Source: Poteriospumella lacustris (Eukaryota > Sar > Chrysophyceae > Chromulinales > Dinobryaceae). From it: a DNA stretch of 64,000 nucleotides. The position numbers and the translations under genes are program-made. Below, in pieces: positions 48,102-59,203 of this stretch; position 1 is the stretch's first letter, and each line of letters opens with the position of its first letter. The notes beneath the pieces are model-generated. The model searched no databases and was not told the DNA's origin. It was given only the letters and a program-made list of their open reading frames with translations. The DNA lies in contig SMOI01000163.1 of the NCBI GenBank assembly GCA_008000375.1, forward strand, positions 1 to 64,000. The letters run 5' to 3'.

Positions 48102-48780
48102 AGAGTCGTACCCTTTGCTGGGAAGAGCGGGGGCGGGATATCAGTGGAGAGGCAGTTGCTTCGTTGTAAACGTCTGTGTAAAGCGAAAGGGTCTACATGC
48201 AAAGGCAAACGACATATGGAGCCAATTGCGTGTTTTGTAGTCGATGGCATAGGCGGAGTAGGAAGTGGGCAGATGATGTCCGTAGAAGTGTTCCGTGACC
48301 TCTAGATGCACCTCAAACACGTGCAACTTCAATTCGGCAACTCTCAGATGCTCCGGGGCTTTTCTCTCTTCGCGATGGGGATTGTTGGCCATAAGCCGCA
48401 TGGGATCGTCACGGCACACCATCCGATCACATCTCCGATTTGTTCCCCAGATGATCAGTACAATCGATTCTTCGAGATGGGCTGAGCCTATTCATCGTTG
48501 AATGAACAACTCAAGCGTCGGTCCCAACGAGATCTCGCTGTGTCATTTGTCGCCATCCGCGACATGTGGCGTTCCGTCGAGGGATGATGACCCACACTTG
48601 TGCCCTCGCTTGAAGCGCCCTTCCTTGTTTGACGCTCAGTGAGCGTCCTCCTCCTCCTTCTCTTCCTCCTTCTTCAAGTGAGCCATCGTTCTGTTCGAAA
48701 GGCTGGTTTCTACAAACAATCGAAGGTTTGCACAATCGAATTGAAATCGAACTGCAGAATTGAAAGCACAAACCTGAACA
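48102..48780. other. Spacer upstream of DUF285 gene B
   Basis: This 679-base interval is homologous to 40763-41605 but shorter. It retains one imperfect copy of the palindrome (near 48526, first half AACGAG), the pyrimidine-rich tract and the leader just before the ATG. Confidence 0.5.
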
Positions 48781-51700
48781 ATGGATGCACCGACGTTCGA
48801 ACGACTCACCGATGGCACGATTCTTGGGGTGTTGGAATTGTGGTTTCTCAACCGAAAGCAAGCTCTGGCGATTTATGGGCCCATCGGCGATTGGGATGTC
48901 AGTGGTGTGACCGACTTGTCGTTCTCATTTGCAAATCGAAGTGAGTTTAACGACGACATCAGTCGATGGGATGTGAGCAACGTAGACGACATGGAAGCGA
49001 TGTTTTTGAACGCCAGAGATTTCAATCAGCCATTGAACACTTGGAATGCATCGCGGGTTGTCAACATGCGAGATATGTTTCACGGGGCCAGGTCATTCAA
49101 TCAGTCGGTAGCAACATGGGTCGTGACGAATGTCGTGGATATGTCAAGTATGTTTCACGATGCACTGTCATTCAATCGACCTTTGCACAGTTGGGATGTG
49201 ACCGCCGTTACCAACATGGCTGATATGTTCAACGGTGCACAGTTATTCAGCCAGCCGTTGGAAACGTGGAATGTATCCAGGGTGACGACCATGCATGGTA
49301 TGTTCACTGATGCTTCGGCGTTCAATCAGGCGATATCCACATGGAATGTATCCTCTGTGAGGGACATGTCCAAAATGTTTTTCAACGCCAAGCGCTTCAA
49401 CCAGCCGTTGGAAAACTGGAATGTATCCTCCGTAACAGACATGTGCGACATGTTCTCGAATGCCAAGCGCTTCAACCAGCCGTTGGAAACGTGGAATGTG
49501 TCCAAGGTGACGACCATGCATTGCATGTTGCGTAGAGCTTCCGAGTTCAATCAGGTGATATCCACATGGAATGTAGCCTCCGTGACGGACATGTCCGAAA
49601 TGTTCTCGAACGCTAACTGCTTCAATCAGCCTCTAGACATGTGGAATGTGACTAAGGTCAAGACTATGATGCACATGTTTGAACACGCTGATTCGTTTCA
49701 GCAGTCGTTGCGAACGTGGAAGGTGCTGCCGACTGCTAATATTAGTCGCATGTTTAATTCTGCGTTCGACGTTCGCTTGCGTCCGGTTGGTCGTCGATTT
49801 GGTTTACTGCCCAAAACCGTTCCATTTGAAGAGGGTATCGGGGATCAATTGCCATTGGCCACACTATTGAAAGGCGTGTACGAGCGGCTACCAATCGACG
49901 TATGCCGTGACATACGACGAGCGCTGTGGGCATCGATCACCGATAGCAACGTCCATGAAGCTGTTGACAATATGACGGATAGGAGTTCTTCCAGTCGATG
50001 GGGTCCAATCGAACTCTGGGACGTACGTCACGTGACTAACATGAGGCGTCTGTTTCACGGAACAGAAATCAATGCAGATCTATCACGTTGGGATGTGAGC
50101 AACGTGCGATCGATGCGAGAAATGTTCTATGGCGCGTCGAAGTTCAATGGCTCGATTGGTACATGGAACGTGAGCCAGGTGACCGACATGGGAGGCATGC
50201 TCGCAGGCTGTGCATACTTCAATCAGCCACTCGATCGTTGGGACGTGTCTAATGTGCGATGTATGCGACGGATGTTTGCGGGCTGCAACAAGGTCAACCA
50301 GGCGATTGGGAACTGGTCGGTGGGGCGTGTCGAAGACATGAGCGAGATGTTCTCCGGCTGCAGAGCGTTCAATCAGCAGTTGGGGAACTGGGACGTGTCG
50401 TCGGTGGTGAATATGGGGGGTTTGTTCGAAAATGCGTCGTCGTTCAATCAGGCGATATCCGCATGGGATGTATCCTCCGTGACCGATATGTCTAAAATGT
50501 TCTCGAACGCGGAACGGTTTAATCAGCCCCTGGAGGACTGGAATGTGTCCAAGGTGACGACCATGCATTGCATGTTGCGTAGAGCTTCCGAGTTCAATCA
50601 GGTGATATCCACATGGAATGTAGCCTCCGTGACGGACATGTCCGAAATGTTCTCGAACGCTAACTGCTTCAATCAGCCTCTAGACATGTGGAATGTGACT
50701 AAGGTCAAGACTATGATGCACATGTTTGAACACGCTGATTCGTTTCAGCAGTCGTTGCGAACGTGGAAGGTGCTGCCGACTGCTAATATTAGTCGCATGT
50801 TTAATTCTGCGTTCGACGTTCGCTTGCGTCCGGTTGGTCGTCGATTTGGTTTACTGCCCAAAACCGTTCCATTTGAAGAGGGTATCGGGGATCAATTGCC
50901 ATTGGCCACACTATTGGCAGGGTTGCGTCAGCGGCTGCCTATCGGCATAGGCCGTGACATACGACGAGCGCTGTGGGCATCGATCACCGATAGCAACGTC
51001 GATGACGCGGTGAAAGAACATCGGATGGGCTCTTCCAGTCGATGGGGTCCAATCGAACTCTGGGACGTACGTCACGTGACTAACATGAGGCGTCTGTTTC
51101 ACGGGACGGAAATCAATGCAGATCTATCACGTTGGGATGTGAGCAACGTGCGATCGATGCGAGAAATGTTCTATGGCGCGTCGAAGTTCAATGGCTCGAT
51201 TGGTACATGGAACGTGAGCCAGGTGACCGACATGGGAGGCATGCTCGCAGGCTGTGCATACTTCAATCAGCCACTCGATCGTTGGGACGTGTCTAATGTG
51301 CGATGTATGCGACGGATGTTTGCGGGCTGCAACAAGGTCAACCAGGCGATTGGGAACTGGTCGGTGGGGCGTGTCGAAGACATGAGCGAGATGTTCTCCG
51401 GCTGCAGAGCGTTCAATCAGCAGTTGGGGAACTGGGACGTGTCGTCGGTGTTGAATATGCGGGGTATGTTTGGTGGTGCGATGTTGTTCAATCAGGATGT
51501 GTCGGGTTGGTCGGTGGGGCGTGTGCGGAACATGAGCGATATGTGGTATGGTGCGAGGTCGTTCAACCAGCCGTTGTCGGATTGGGACGTGTCGCGAGTG
51601 GCCATTTGTCAAGGTATGTGTCTGGGAAGTGCCTTGCGGCAGGCGAACGCTCCGCTATTTGACACGGAGCTGCGGGCAAGTGCGTTTCGTCAAGGACACC

Positions 51701-51831
51701 GTGAAGGCTCCGACAGTGAGGAAGACTCGGACTCGGACTCGGACAGCGACTCAGACAGCGACTCGGACTCTGACAGCGACTCGGACTCTGACAGCGACTC
51801 GGACTCTGACAGCGACGATTACTCGACCTAG
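48781..51831 (+). CDS. DUF285/BspA-like repeat protein B with Ser/Asp tail
   Basis: A single exon of 1016 residues. It is the duplicate of protein A, with the same N-terminus, repeat consensus and two linker blocks (about nt 49775-50030 and 50820-51072). Two internal segments, 49492-50406 and 50539-51450, are nearly identical to each other except around the linker, where the second unit is one residue shorter and carries the AVKEHRM variant. The C-terminus is a run of alternating Ser and Asp residues (nt about 51725-51825), an acidic disordered tail that protein A has lost. No signal peptide was seen. Function is unknown. Confidence 0.85.
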   Translation: MDAPTFERLTDGTILGVLELWFLNRKQALAIYGPIGDWDVSGVTDLSFSFANRSEFNDDISRWDVSNVDDMEAMFLNARDFNQPLNTWNASRVVNMRDMFHGARSFNQSVATWVVTNVVDMSSMFHDALSFNRPLHSWDVTAVTNMADMFNGAQLFSQPLETWNVSRVTTMHGMFTDASAFNQAISTWNVSSVRDMSKMFFNAKRFNQPLENWNVSSVTDMCDMFSNAKRFNQPLETWNVSKVTTMHCMLRRASEFNQVISTWNVASVTDMSEMFSNANCFNQPLDMWNVTKVKTMMHMFEHADSFQQSLRTWKVLPTANISRMFNSAFDVRLRPVGRRFGLLPKTVPFEEGIGDQLPLATLLKGVYERLPIDVCRDIRRALWASITDSNVHEAVDNMTDRSSSSRWGPIELWDVRHVTNMRRLFHGTEINADLSRWDVSNVRSMREMFYGASKFNGSIGTWNVSQVTDMGGMLAGCAYFNQPLDRWDVSNVRCMRRMFAGCNKVNQAIGNWSVGRVEDMSEMFSGCRAFNQQLGNWDVSSVVNMGGLFENASSFNQAISAWDVSSVTDMSKMFSNAERFNQPLEDWNVSKVTTMHCMLRRASEFNQVISTWNVASVTDMSEMFSNANCFNQPLDMWNVTKVKTMMHMFEHADSFQQSLRTWKVLPTANISRMFNSAFDVRLRPVGRRFGLLPKTVPFEEGIGDQLPLATLLAGLRQRLPIGIGRDIRRALWASITDSNVDDAVKEHRMGSSSRWGPIELWDVRHVTNMRRLFHGTEINADLSRWDVSNVRSMREMFYGASKFNGSIGTWNVSQVTDMGGMLAGCAYFNQPLDRWDVSNVRCMRRMFAGCNKVNQAIGNWSVGRVEDMSEMFSGCRAFNQQLGNWDVSSVLNMRGMFGGAMLFNQDVSGWSVGRVRNMSDMWYGARSFNQPLSDWDVSRVAICQGMCLGSALRQANAPLFDTELRASAFRQGHREGSDSEEDSDSDSDSDSDSDSDSDSDSDSDSDSDSDSDDYST
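49492..51450 (+). repeat. Internal tandem repeat within DUF285 gene B
   Basis: Segments 49492-50406 and 50539-51450 are near-identical direct repeats of about 0.91 kb, offset 1047 at the left and 1044 at the right. Each encodes two DUF285 arrays flanking one linker domain. Confidence 0.85.
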
Positions 51832-52308
51832 GAGCTATTTAATGAAGTTTAGGATATGTTATCAATATCAATGTGGTAGAAAGCGTTGGCAGTTTGACAT
51901 TATGTCTTGCCGCTTTCGGTTCAACCCCCCTGAACAGTTGTAAGAGGGATGTCTCAATGTAAACGACCTCAATGTAAATGGAATGTCCTCCATGTACACC
52001 AAGCATACGTTGGGATATGCGCTCCTGCAAGTAGATTGTCAACGAGGATGGCTTGAAGGAATCCACTTGTGTCCAAGCGATCAAACGCTTCTTCAGCGTC
52101 TAGCAACCAGCCGACAGACCAACGATGAATGAGTCGGAAGGTTGGCCATCGACTACGGGTGGGATGGGGTTCATAACGACTGTGCAACTAACCAAGTAAG
52201 TGTGACTGGGAGCGTGATGGAGGTGTTCGACAGTGGAGCATACCCGCTTCAAGAGTCCCCGACGGTGGCTGCCATACACATACGATCGCTGCTGCTGCCG
52301 ACTCGCAC
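51832..52308. other. 3' flank of DUF285 gene B
   Basis: This 477-base stretch is homologous to the 3' flank of gene A. The duplication ends here at about 52310. No independent gene was supported. Confidence 0.5.
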
Positions 52309-53088
52309 CTAACAACCACCCCTGATGGTGGCGCCGGTGGTGCGACGCGCCGCGCGCGGCCAGCTGCTGCTGCCGAAGCGCCTCGTGTGCCTCCCGAATC
52401 GCAGACTTCGCATCCGGCGTGGCGGCGTAGGTGTAGACGACGTGATGCGCGGCGAGCCGGGCAGGATGCAGTTGATTACGAGGAAGGCGCCGTTGGCCTC
52501 CGTACGCGGCCGCGCGCACCACCCGCGGCGGGCCACGTGCGTCTACACATTGTCTGCCTGCAGCACCTGGATGGCGCGCTGCACGAAAAGCGCCGACTCC
52601 GACACGGCCTTCTCGGCACTCGATAGGTAGTCGCCTGCGCGGACCGACAACTCGCATTTTGCGCCGATGCTGTCAAACGGCGGACAGCCCGGCGCGTGCG
52701 TCAGGTGCAGGGAGCGAGGCAAGACATTGGTGGATAGCAGCCTCCGCAACGACTGCGTCCATTCAATGCGCAGCGCCGTCTGCAGCTCGTGGACGGTGTC
52801 CACCAGCAGGCGACATGTAGCGGCCGGCAGGCGCTGCTGCGCCACGGGCAGCTGCTGGTACGATCGGGCGCGGCGGACCAATTGCTGGCGATGAGCCAGA
52901 GCACCGGCGACCCTGCGGCGTAGTAACGACATCCGTGTGGATGCGGAATCGCTGCGGGCGGTGACGCCGACCACCGGTCCATCGCCACCACCACCGCCAC
53001 TGCTACCGCCACCACTACCGCTTCCGCCACCAAAGCCGCGTCGGTATTCCAGCGGCAGGTGCCACCGTCGATCCGCCCTACGCCACAA
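52309..53088 (-). pseudogene. DUF1336 (EDR2 C-terminal)-like pseudogene
   Basis: Read on the minus strand, 53088 to 52546 encodes a Gly-rich linker, a helical segment and then KCELSVRAGDYLSSAEKAVS, followed by SESALFVQRAIQVLQADNV. After an in-frame TAG (52545-52543) the same frame continues THVARRGW ... ANGAFLVINCILPGSP. This fits the DUF1336 pattern (VRG-x-N-Y, K-x-x-S, a VDV-like strand, HVAR, then FVVN-x-Q-x-PG-x-P), found in plant EDR2-like lipid-binding proteins and in protists. Near 52448 the frame shifts by one base, and the expected last strand (HHVVYTYAATPDAKSA) continues in the other frame. Two independent breaks suggest decay; sequencing error at both sites is less likely. It lies just outside the right edge of the segmental duplication. 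Confidence 0.45.
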
Positions 53089-53592
53089 CGTCTGAATTAC
53101 AAGGCGACCGAAGGGACAGAGACTACATGCCAGTCAACGAAACCAACCCGTAGTAAGGTTTTTTGAGGCACCGATCGCACCAGTGCAATCGCACCAGTGC
53201 AATCCCCGTTCGTGCCCAGCCCAGCATCACCCCGCGGCACTGAGGATCACATGCCCGTTTGCTAGACGCCAGGTCCAGCGGTGCACATGGTCATTTATGC
53301 ATGTGATATATGGCTTTGCACCGATATGGAAGAGATGTTTGTCGGAATGATTCACATTCACCCGACCATATACTCGCAGTGCATGCAGACACATCCTTCT
53401 CAACCTGTGACACGCCGTGTACTCTCCCGAAGCTACAAAGAACGGTCGCAGCCGTCCACAAGTAGATACGATGCGATGATGTGTTCGGTTTGCTTACAAA
53501 CGTTCTGAACTGTTGTCGCGATGGTCATCAACCAGCGCTATTCGTTCGAAATCGCCCGGCAAGCTGCGATGAACGTGTGACAGAGGCTAGTT
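53089..53592. other. Intergenic, DUF1336 remnant to DUF285 gene C
   Basis: A 504-base interval. It has a short tandem duplication near 53173-53200 (a CGCACCAGTGCAAT-type unit twice) and otherwise nothing recognised. Confidence 0.45.
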
Positions 53593-55535
53593 CTAATAAT
53601 CTCCCAAGGCCGAGGCATCGTCGGAGACCGAGGCATCTTCGGAGACCGAGTCATCGTTTGAGACCGAGTCTTTGTCGGAGTCCCAAAAGAAATCACCACA
53701 GTGGTAGTAGCTCTCATAATCTGAATCAGGTGGACACGCCAACGCACTTACCCGGAGCTCTTCGCCCAACGGTGGAAACTCTATGCGCTCTTTCCTCTGA
53801 ACACTGGTACCATCCAACATAAATTGACATGTCACCACTCGTGACACGTCCCATCTCGACAACGAGTGGTTGAATGCTTCCGCCCTTTGAAACATGCTGT
53901 CCATTGCCCGAACTTGCGACACGTCCCAATCAGACAACGACTGGTTGAACGACCTCGCGTCCCGCCACATATCGCTCATGTTCCGCACACGCCCCACCGA
54001 CCAACCCGAAACATCCTGATTGAAGACTTCCGCCGAACTGAACATACCCCGCATATCCACCACCGATGACACGTCCCAGCTGCCCAACGGCTGATTGAAT
54101 TTTACAGAGAGTAAGAACATCTCGCACATGTCTTCGACGCGCCCCACCGACCAGTTGCCAATCGCCTGGTTGAACTCCTCACATCCAGCGAACATCTGTC
54201 GCATACATCGCACATTGGACACGTCCCAACGGTCGAGTGGCTGGTTGAACTCAGCACAACCGACGAACATCTGCCGCATGTTATCCACCTGACTCACGTT
54301 CCAGTTACTAATCTTGCCATCGAACTGATGGCAGCCAGCGAATAATTTCTGCATCGACGTCACGTGGCTTACATCCCAGCGAGACAAATCAGCATTGAAA
54401 CTGTCTGCCATGAAAAACAGTCGATTCATGTTCGTCACTTGTCGCACGTCCCAGAGCTCGATCGGGCCCCATCGATTGTAACACCCACCCTTCCATTCTT
54501 TCACAGCGTTCCTTATGGTTCGATCCGTGAGAGGTTCCCACAGTGTTCGCCGTATCTCTCGGCAAACGTCGATTGGCAGCCGCTCATGCAAGCCATGCAA
54601 TAGTGTGGTCAATGGAAGCTGATCCATATTCCCGTCTACGAATGGTACCGTGTCGGGGAGAACACCAAAGCCAGCACCACGTGGACGCAAGAAAACATCG
54701 AAGGTGGCATCGAACATGTCCTTAACGTTGGTAGTCTGTGCCACGGCCCATGTTCGCAACGAATACCTGAAGGAAATAGCGCCCTGAAGCTACGCGACAT
54801 ATCCACCACGTTGGTTACATTCCAGTCGTCTAGCGACTGGTTGAACTGTTCGGCGAGGCAGAACATGTGACTGATATCCTGCACAGAGGATATGTCCCAC
54901 GCATTAAGAGGCTGATTAAACACAGATGCTGCCCGGAACATAGCCGACATGGTTGACACCTTCGACACGTTCCATGCTTCCAAAGGCTGATCGAATAATG
55001 GTGTATCAGCAAACATTTTCGACATGGTCGTCACATTGCCCACGTCCCATATCGCTAAGGGCTGATTGAAGGAATTGGCACCAGAGAACATACCGCTCAT
55101 ATCGATAACCTGCGCTACATTCCATGTTGCCAGAGGCTGATCGAAGGCAGCAGCATTGGTAAAGAGGTTTGACATGTCTGTGACATGCGACGTGTCCCAA
55201 CGGTCGAGTGGCTGGTTGAAAGACGATGCTCCCTCAAACATCGATGTCATGTTGCTTACTTTGGCTACATTCCAAGCGTTCAACGGTTGATTGAACAACT
55301 TGCAGTTCTTAAACATTGCTGCCATGTTTGTCACATTGCTCACATCCCATCTACTGATGTCCGTGATAAAGATACGCCGATTCGCAAATAGGAACGACAT
55401 ATCTGTCACGGTACTGACATCCCAGTCTTCGATGGGGCCAAAGATTACCAGAGCTTGCTTTCGGTTGCGAAACCACAATTCCAATGCTCCACGTATCGTG
55501 GCGTCGGTCACGGAAACGAAGTTAGGAATGTCCAT
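53593..55535 (-). pseudogene. DUF285/BspA-like protein C, frameshifted
   Basis: The frame beginning at 55535 encodes the same N-terminus as A and B (ATIRGALELWFRNRKQALV) and a full first DUF285 array. Near 54788 the frame moves by one base, and the second frame carries SFRYSLRTWAVAQ, the linker (RGAGFGVLPDTVPF, LPIDVCREIRRTLW), a second array and an acidic Ser/Asp/Val tail ending at 53593. The span is 1943 bases, one short of a multiple of three, consistent with a single missing base. With that base it would be about 647 residues with one linker block, the simplest architecture of the three. It may be a young pseudogene or an assembly error. Confidence 0.75.
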
Positions 55536-55948
55536 TGCAGTGATAGAACGCCTTTCACTGGTCTGTTCTTGATATCAATGTGGTTGAATCTGTCAAATTG
55601 TTCGCCCGGCAGTGTCTATCTCGCCGCGTGTTCAAACGAAAAACGAGGTTAAGACGCGCGTGAAACAAGGAAGGAATTCTTCACGCCAGGGGACTTGTTG
55701 CCAGGGGCGACACACTGCTGGATTGCGTGTGTGTCACCACACCGCTGTCGCTGAAAAACTGTCGTTTGTCGCCAGCTCTTCTGTCGCACCTCCACAAAGG
55801 CGACACCAAGTCAAACTGTGGGGTGCAGCGCCTCAACCAACTAGCCAAGTCCTTGGAATCAATGCTACCAATGAGATCACAGGCGTTTTCAAGATCCAAG
55901 TAAACGAACTCGAAGATATTCCCGACGACGTCGTTGCCCTGAAAGAAC
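55536..55948. other. Interval between DUF285 gene C and NTPase gene
   Basis: A 413-base interval between divergently oriented genes. Open frames overlap on both strands (plus 55612-56028 and minus 55681-56100). The plus frame could hold an upstream exon of the NTPase gene, but no splice pair was convincing. Confidence 0.4.
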
Positions 55949-58900
55949 ATGGACATTGGCGCACCCGAAGCTGCGACTATCGCTCCCACCGCTGCGTCAA
56001 GCTTGCGTCTGTTCGAGAGGTACAATGACGTCACTGTTGTCGAAGGGGTAGCAGCAATGGTGAGGGCGACCAATGACGATGATATCGCCGAAACATTCAA
56101 TGAGATTCAGGAGGGTCTCGCTGACAGGAAAAGCTTGAGGTGGTGCTTGCTGGAGCTACTGCACCTCGACGAAACAGAAGACCAAACCGTGAAGAATATC
56201 AATTTGTTGGAACAGTACTTCGGATGGAACTGGAACATGATAACCGCTGAGACAGACATTCTTGAACTATTCCCCTCAGAGCCTGAACTGTTGTCGTTCT
56301 TGATAGCCAAACTGGCCACGGTACGTCTCGCGCACCTTGGTACAACCCTCGAGGAAGCCCACGTGAAGGCTATTTTCCGACATGCTACCAACCACCACCG
56401 CTATTGGGTTTGTATCCTTTTGCGTGGGGAAAAACATAAGTAGGCTCTCTTCGACGACAAGGTCCAGCAGCTGGTGGCCACCGTCGACAACCGCGTCCCC
56501 ACGTTCTTGTCGGACTCCTTGGCTTGCCCCTATTTGACACCGTCGCCAGCACTGGACGTGGTTCAGCTGCTCGAAGACACGTGTCGCAGCTACGCGCTCG
56601 TTCAGAGACAGTATGGTGTACGAATACAACACTTCTACTCGCGCTACTTCGCGATGATACAGTCGTCCGGTGTGGGGAAGACGCGCGCCGTCCTCGAGCT
56701 CATGCAGCACAGCCAACGCGTCTTTGTCGTCTACATAAACCTCCGTCCCGCGGACATCTCTGGTGACCCCTGTCGCACGCCCGTCATCGCCGACCTCATC
56801 GATCGCTGTGTGAGAAGCGCCACCGACTGGCAAATGCTGATTGTGGCCGTGCAGATGACGCTGAAGGGCTTGGTGGACGCGCACCTGCTGCCGAACGAGG
56901 CCGAGGCCCGCATGGCGTTTTACACGCAACAGCAAGATGCCACACGACAAACCTTTTGGTCGCAGGTGCGCCACACCTTCACCGTGATGCGTCGCGTCGT
57001 GGGAACGGGACATGCCGCCGCGCGAGAGTGGGACCAACGTCAGTGCACCATCATCGGCCACACGTTCCGCTTGGCCAACGCTGAGGGGCAACCGATGGTG
57101 CTGGTCCTGGCGCTCGACGACTGCTGGCACTCGCTGCAGACCGACGGGAAGCTGGTCACGCTGCAGGGCGCCCTCGACTACACCAAGCGAACGCTCACCG
57201 ACGTCGTGGCGATTCTGATGGACACCGATGCGTCCGTCGGCCAGTTTGCACCGCTGGAGTTGCCGTATTCGGCGTCGTCGCGCGTGATCAGTGGCCATCT
57301 CTTGAACACCCCGTTCTTCCTCTTCCCCATCGACCTGTCGAGCGAGCTCGGTCAGCGGTGGGGACCCGATACGTGGCCACCGGAGGCAGAGTACCGCGCT
57401 ACTGTCACGCTCACAGAAGGGTCCACCTCGTACTCCTCGTCGACCTCGTCGTCGACGGTCTGCGCCGCATCGCCAGAAGCAGCAGCAGCAGCAGCGGCAG
57501 CGGTGGTCGACATAGTCGTCCGCTACAACCCCGTCGAAGAAGTGTTGTGCTGTCGACCGTTGTTCGCGACCGGCTTCACCAACGCGATCGACACCGCTCT
57601 CAGCCACCGCAGTGACAGCGACAATTCGGATACGTGGTTGGCCAGCGTGGTGGAAGCTGCGTTCGCAGCGTGTATGGACACGGTCGCCCGCAAACTGGAC
57701 GCGGTACCCGGCGACGCACCGCCAGCAAGCGCAGCAGAGGCGGAACGCATTCGTCTCTTCAGCTACACAGCGATCCGTTGGCGAGCGACGACGACCAGTC
57801 GCGTGCTGATGGAGGGTCTCCTCCGTCAGCAACTGGGTCTCCTGCGCGAGGTCGGCCCCGGAATGGAGACACTGCTGTGCGCGTACGGTCTGGAGCCGCT
57901 CTTGGGGCGACACGTGGCGTCGCAGATGACGGCCACGGCCAGCGCCGCCGCGGTCTTCGAGGACATCCTGCGCACCCTGCACGATCTGAAGGGGCAGGGC
58001 CAGCTGTGCGGCTACCAGAGCCGCGGGGATCATGCCGCGTTGGTGGCGACCATTGTGCTGAGCCGGGCACACGACACGGCGACCGTCCGCTCGGTACCCA
58101 GCGCTCAGCCATCGACGATACAGAACGTTGGACCGGTGCTGCTGCGCGACTGGCTGGCGCAGCTGCTGGACGATGGCGCGTCGCTGTGGGCCAAGCTGCA
58201 GGCGCAGGCGGGGTCCGCTCTGGACCGGGCGGTCGTGTTCTTCCACAGCGTGTACCAGGTGGAGACCGACGCGACGCCGCCGATCACCGTGGAGATGGCG
58301 CGATGGTACCTCCAGCGGGGCACGGCGATGGTGGCGCCGCGAGGAAAGGCAAAGGCGGCCGCCGACCTCTTCGTGCCCTTCGCGGTGCCGCACGGCGACG
58401 ACTCGTCCTCGTCGTCGGCGGAGATCGATCTCATGGACCCCGACACCTACGTCCTGGGCGTGCTGCCGGTGCAGGTCACGAGCGTGAACGCAGGTCACGA
58501 CGGCGTCGACGACAACGCGGCGTTGCTGCGCGGTCTGTTGGGCAGCGAGGTGCTTCAGCAGTTTCCTCTGGACGCCCCCCGGGTGGGCCTCGTCATCCAC
58601 ATGAAGCCAGGCGGACAGGCGGCCTCCGCGACAGCGTCCACAGCGTGGGCCACCGACGCGAAGGAGGACGCATTCGTCGTTCTGGCGCGTGCCCAGAAGA
58701 AGAGCACACGACCGGCCGGGAGAGCTGCGGAGACGCCTACGTTCGCGCCCTGCGGCTTTGTCAAGTACTTTTGGAACCGCATCCCCTGCGTCGTCCAACA
58801 ACCGGGGGCCGACGACAACGGCGAGGCCGCTTGGCGGCTGCTCTGGTCGATGGCGCAGTTTGATTCGTTTGCGCATCTGACGACGTCGACGCTGCAGCAG

Positions 58901-59203
58901 TATTCTCGCACCGCCGATGGGTACGCGCGCTCAGAAGCGCAGCTGCAGCGCACGGTACGCGCGCTCGGCCAAGAGATGTTCCACATCCATCGTCCGTACG
59001 GCGACCAGGACACCACCGCGGCCCCGACGGCGAAGCCCGCCGCAGTGGCAGCCGACGACGCGACGGTGCCGATGGAGGCAGCTGATGGTCGCACACGGTC
59101 TCGCAAAGGAGGTGCGGCAGAGCCGTATCGTGCGGTGAAGCGTACCAGGTTGGAGGAGACACAGGACGCAGGCAACGCCGAGGGTCACCGACCGGAGCCA
59201 TGA
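55949..59203 (+). CDS. Crinkler-like P-loop NTPase
   Basis: Exons 55949..56320 and 56444..59203 give 1043 residues. The intron 56321..56443 starts with a strong GTACGT donor, ends in TAG and preserves frame, removing the in-frame stop at 56441. The N-terminal 120 residues are helical and acidic. Walker A is QSSGVGKTRAVLEL at about residue 185, followed by VFVVYINLRP. A Walker B-like VLVLALDDCWHSL lies near 340. This order resembles, from memory, the NTPase module of crinkler (CRN)-type and related protist and fungal proteins. Toward the C-terminus, TYVLGVLPVQVTS could correspond to a degenerate restriction-endonuclease-like strand, and the end is basic (RTRSRKGG, AVKRTRLE), as in a nuclear localisation signal. 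The canonical oomycete LFLAK header is not seen. It could instead be a host STAND-like ATPase. The true start may lie upstream. Confidence 0.5.

Larger units (their letters stand above)
45644..52310. repeat. Segmental tandem duplication, unit 2
   Basis: This is the direct repeat of 38334-45440. The offset is 7310 at the left end, 7319 across MSH1 exon 1 (a 9-base Ala-codon insertion) and 7339 in the last MSH1 exon (20 more intron bases). Exon-1 sequence looks identical for about 1.9 kb, while the DUF285 genes and spacers have diverged. Confidence 0.9.

Noticed and set aside
56408-56443. A 36-nt intron to bypass the stop at 56441
   Set aside because: It is too short compared with the other introns (55-125 nt). 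The GTACGT donor at 56321 gives a better 123-nt intron with the same acceptor.
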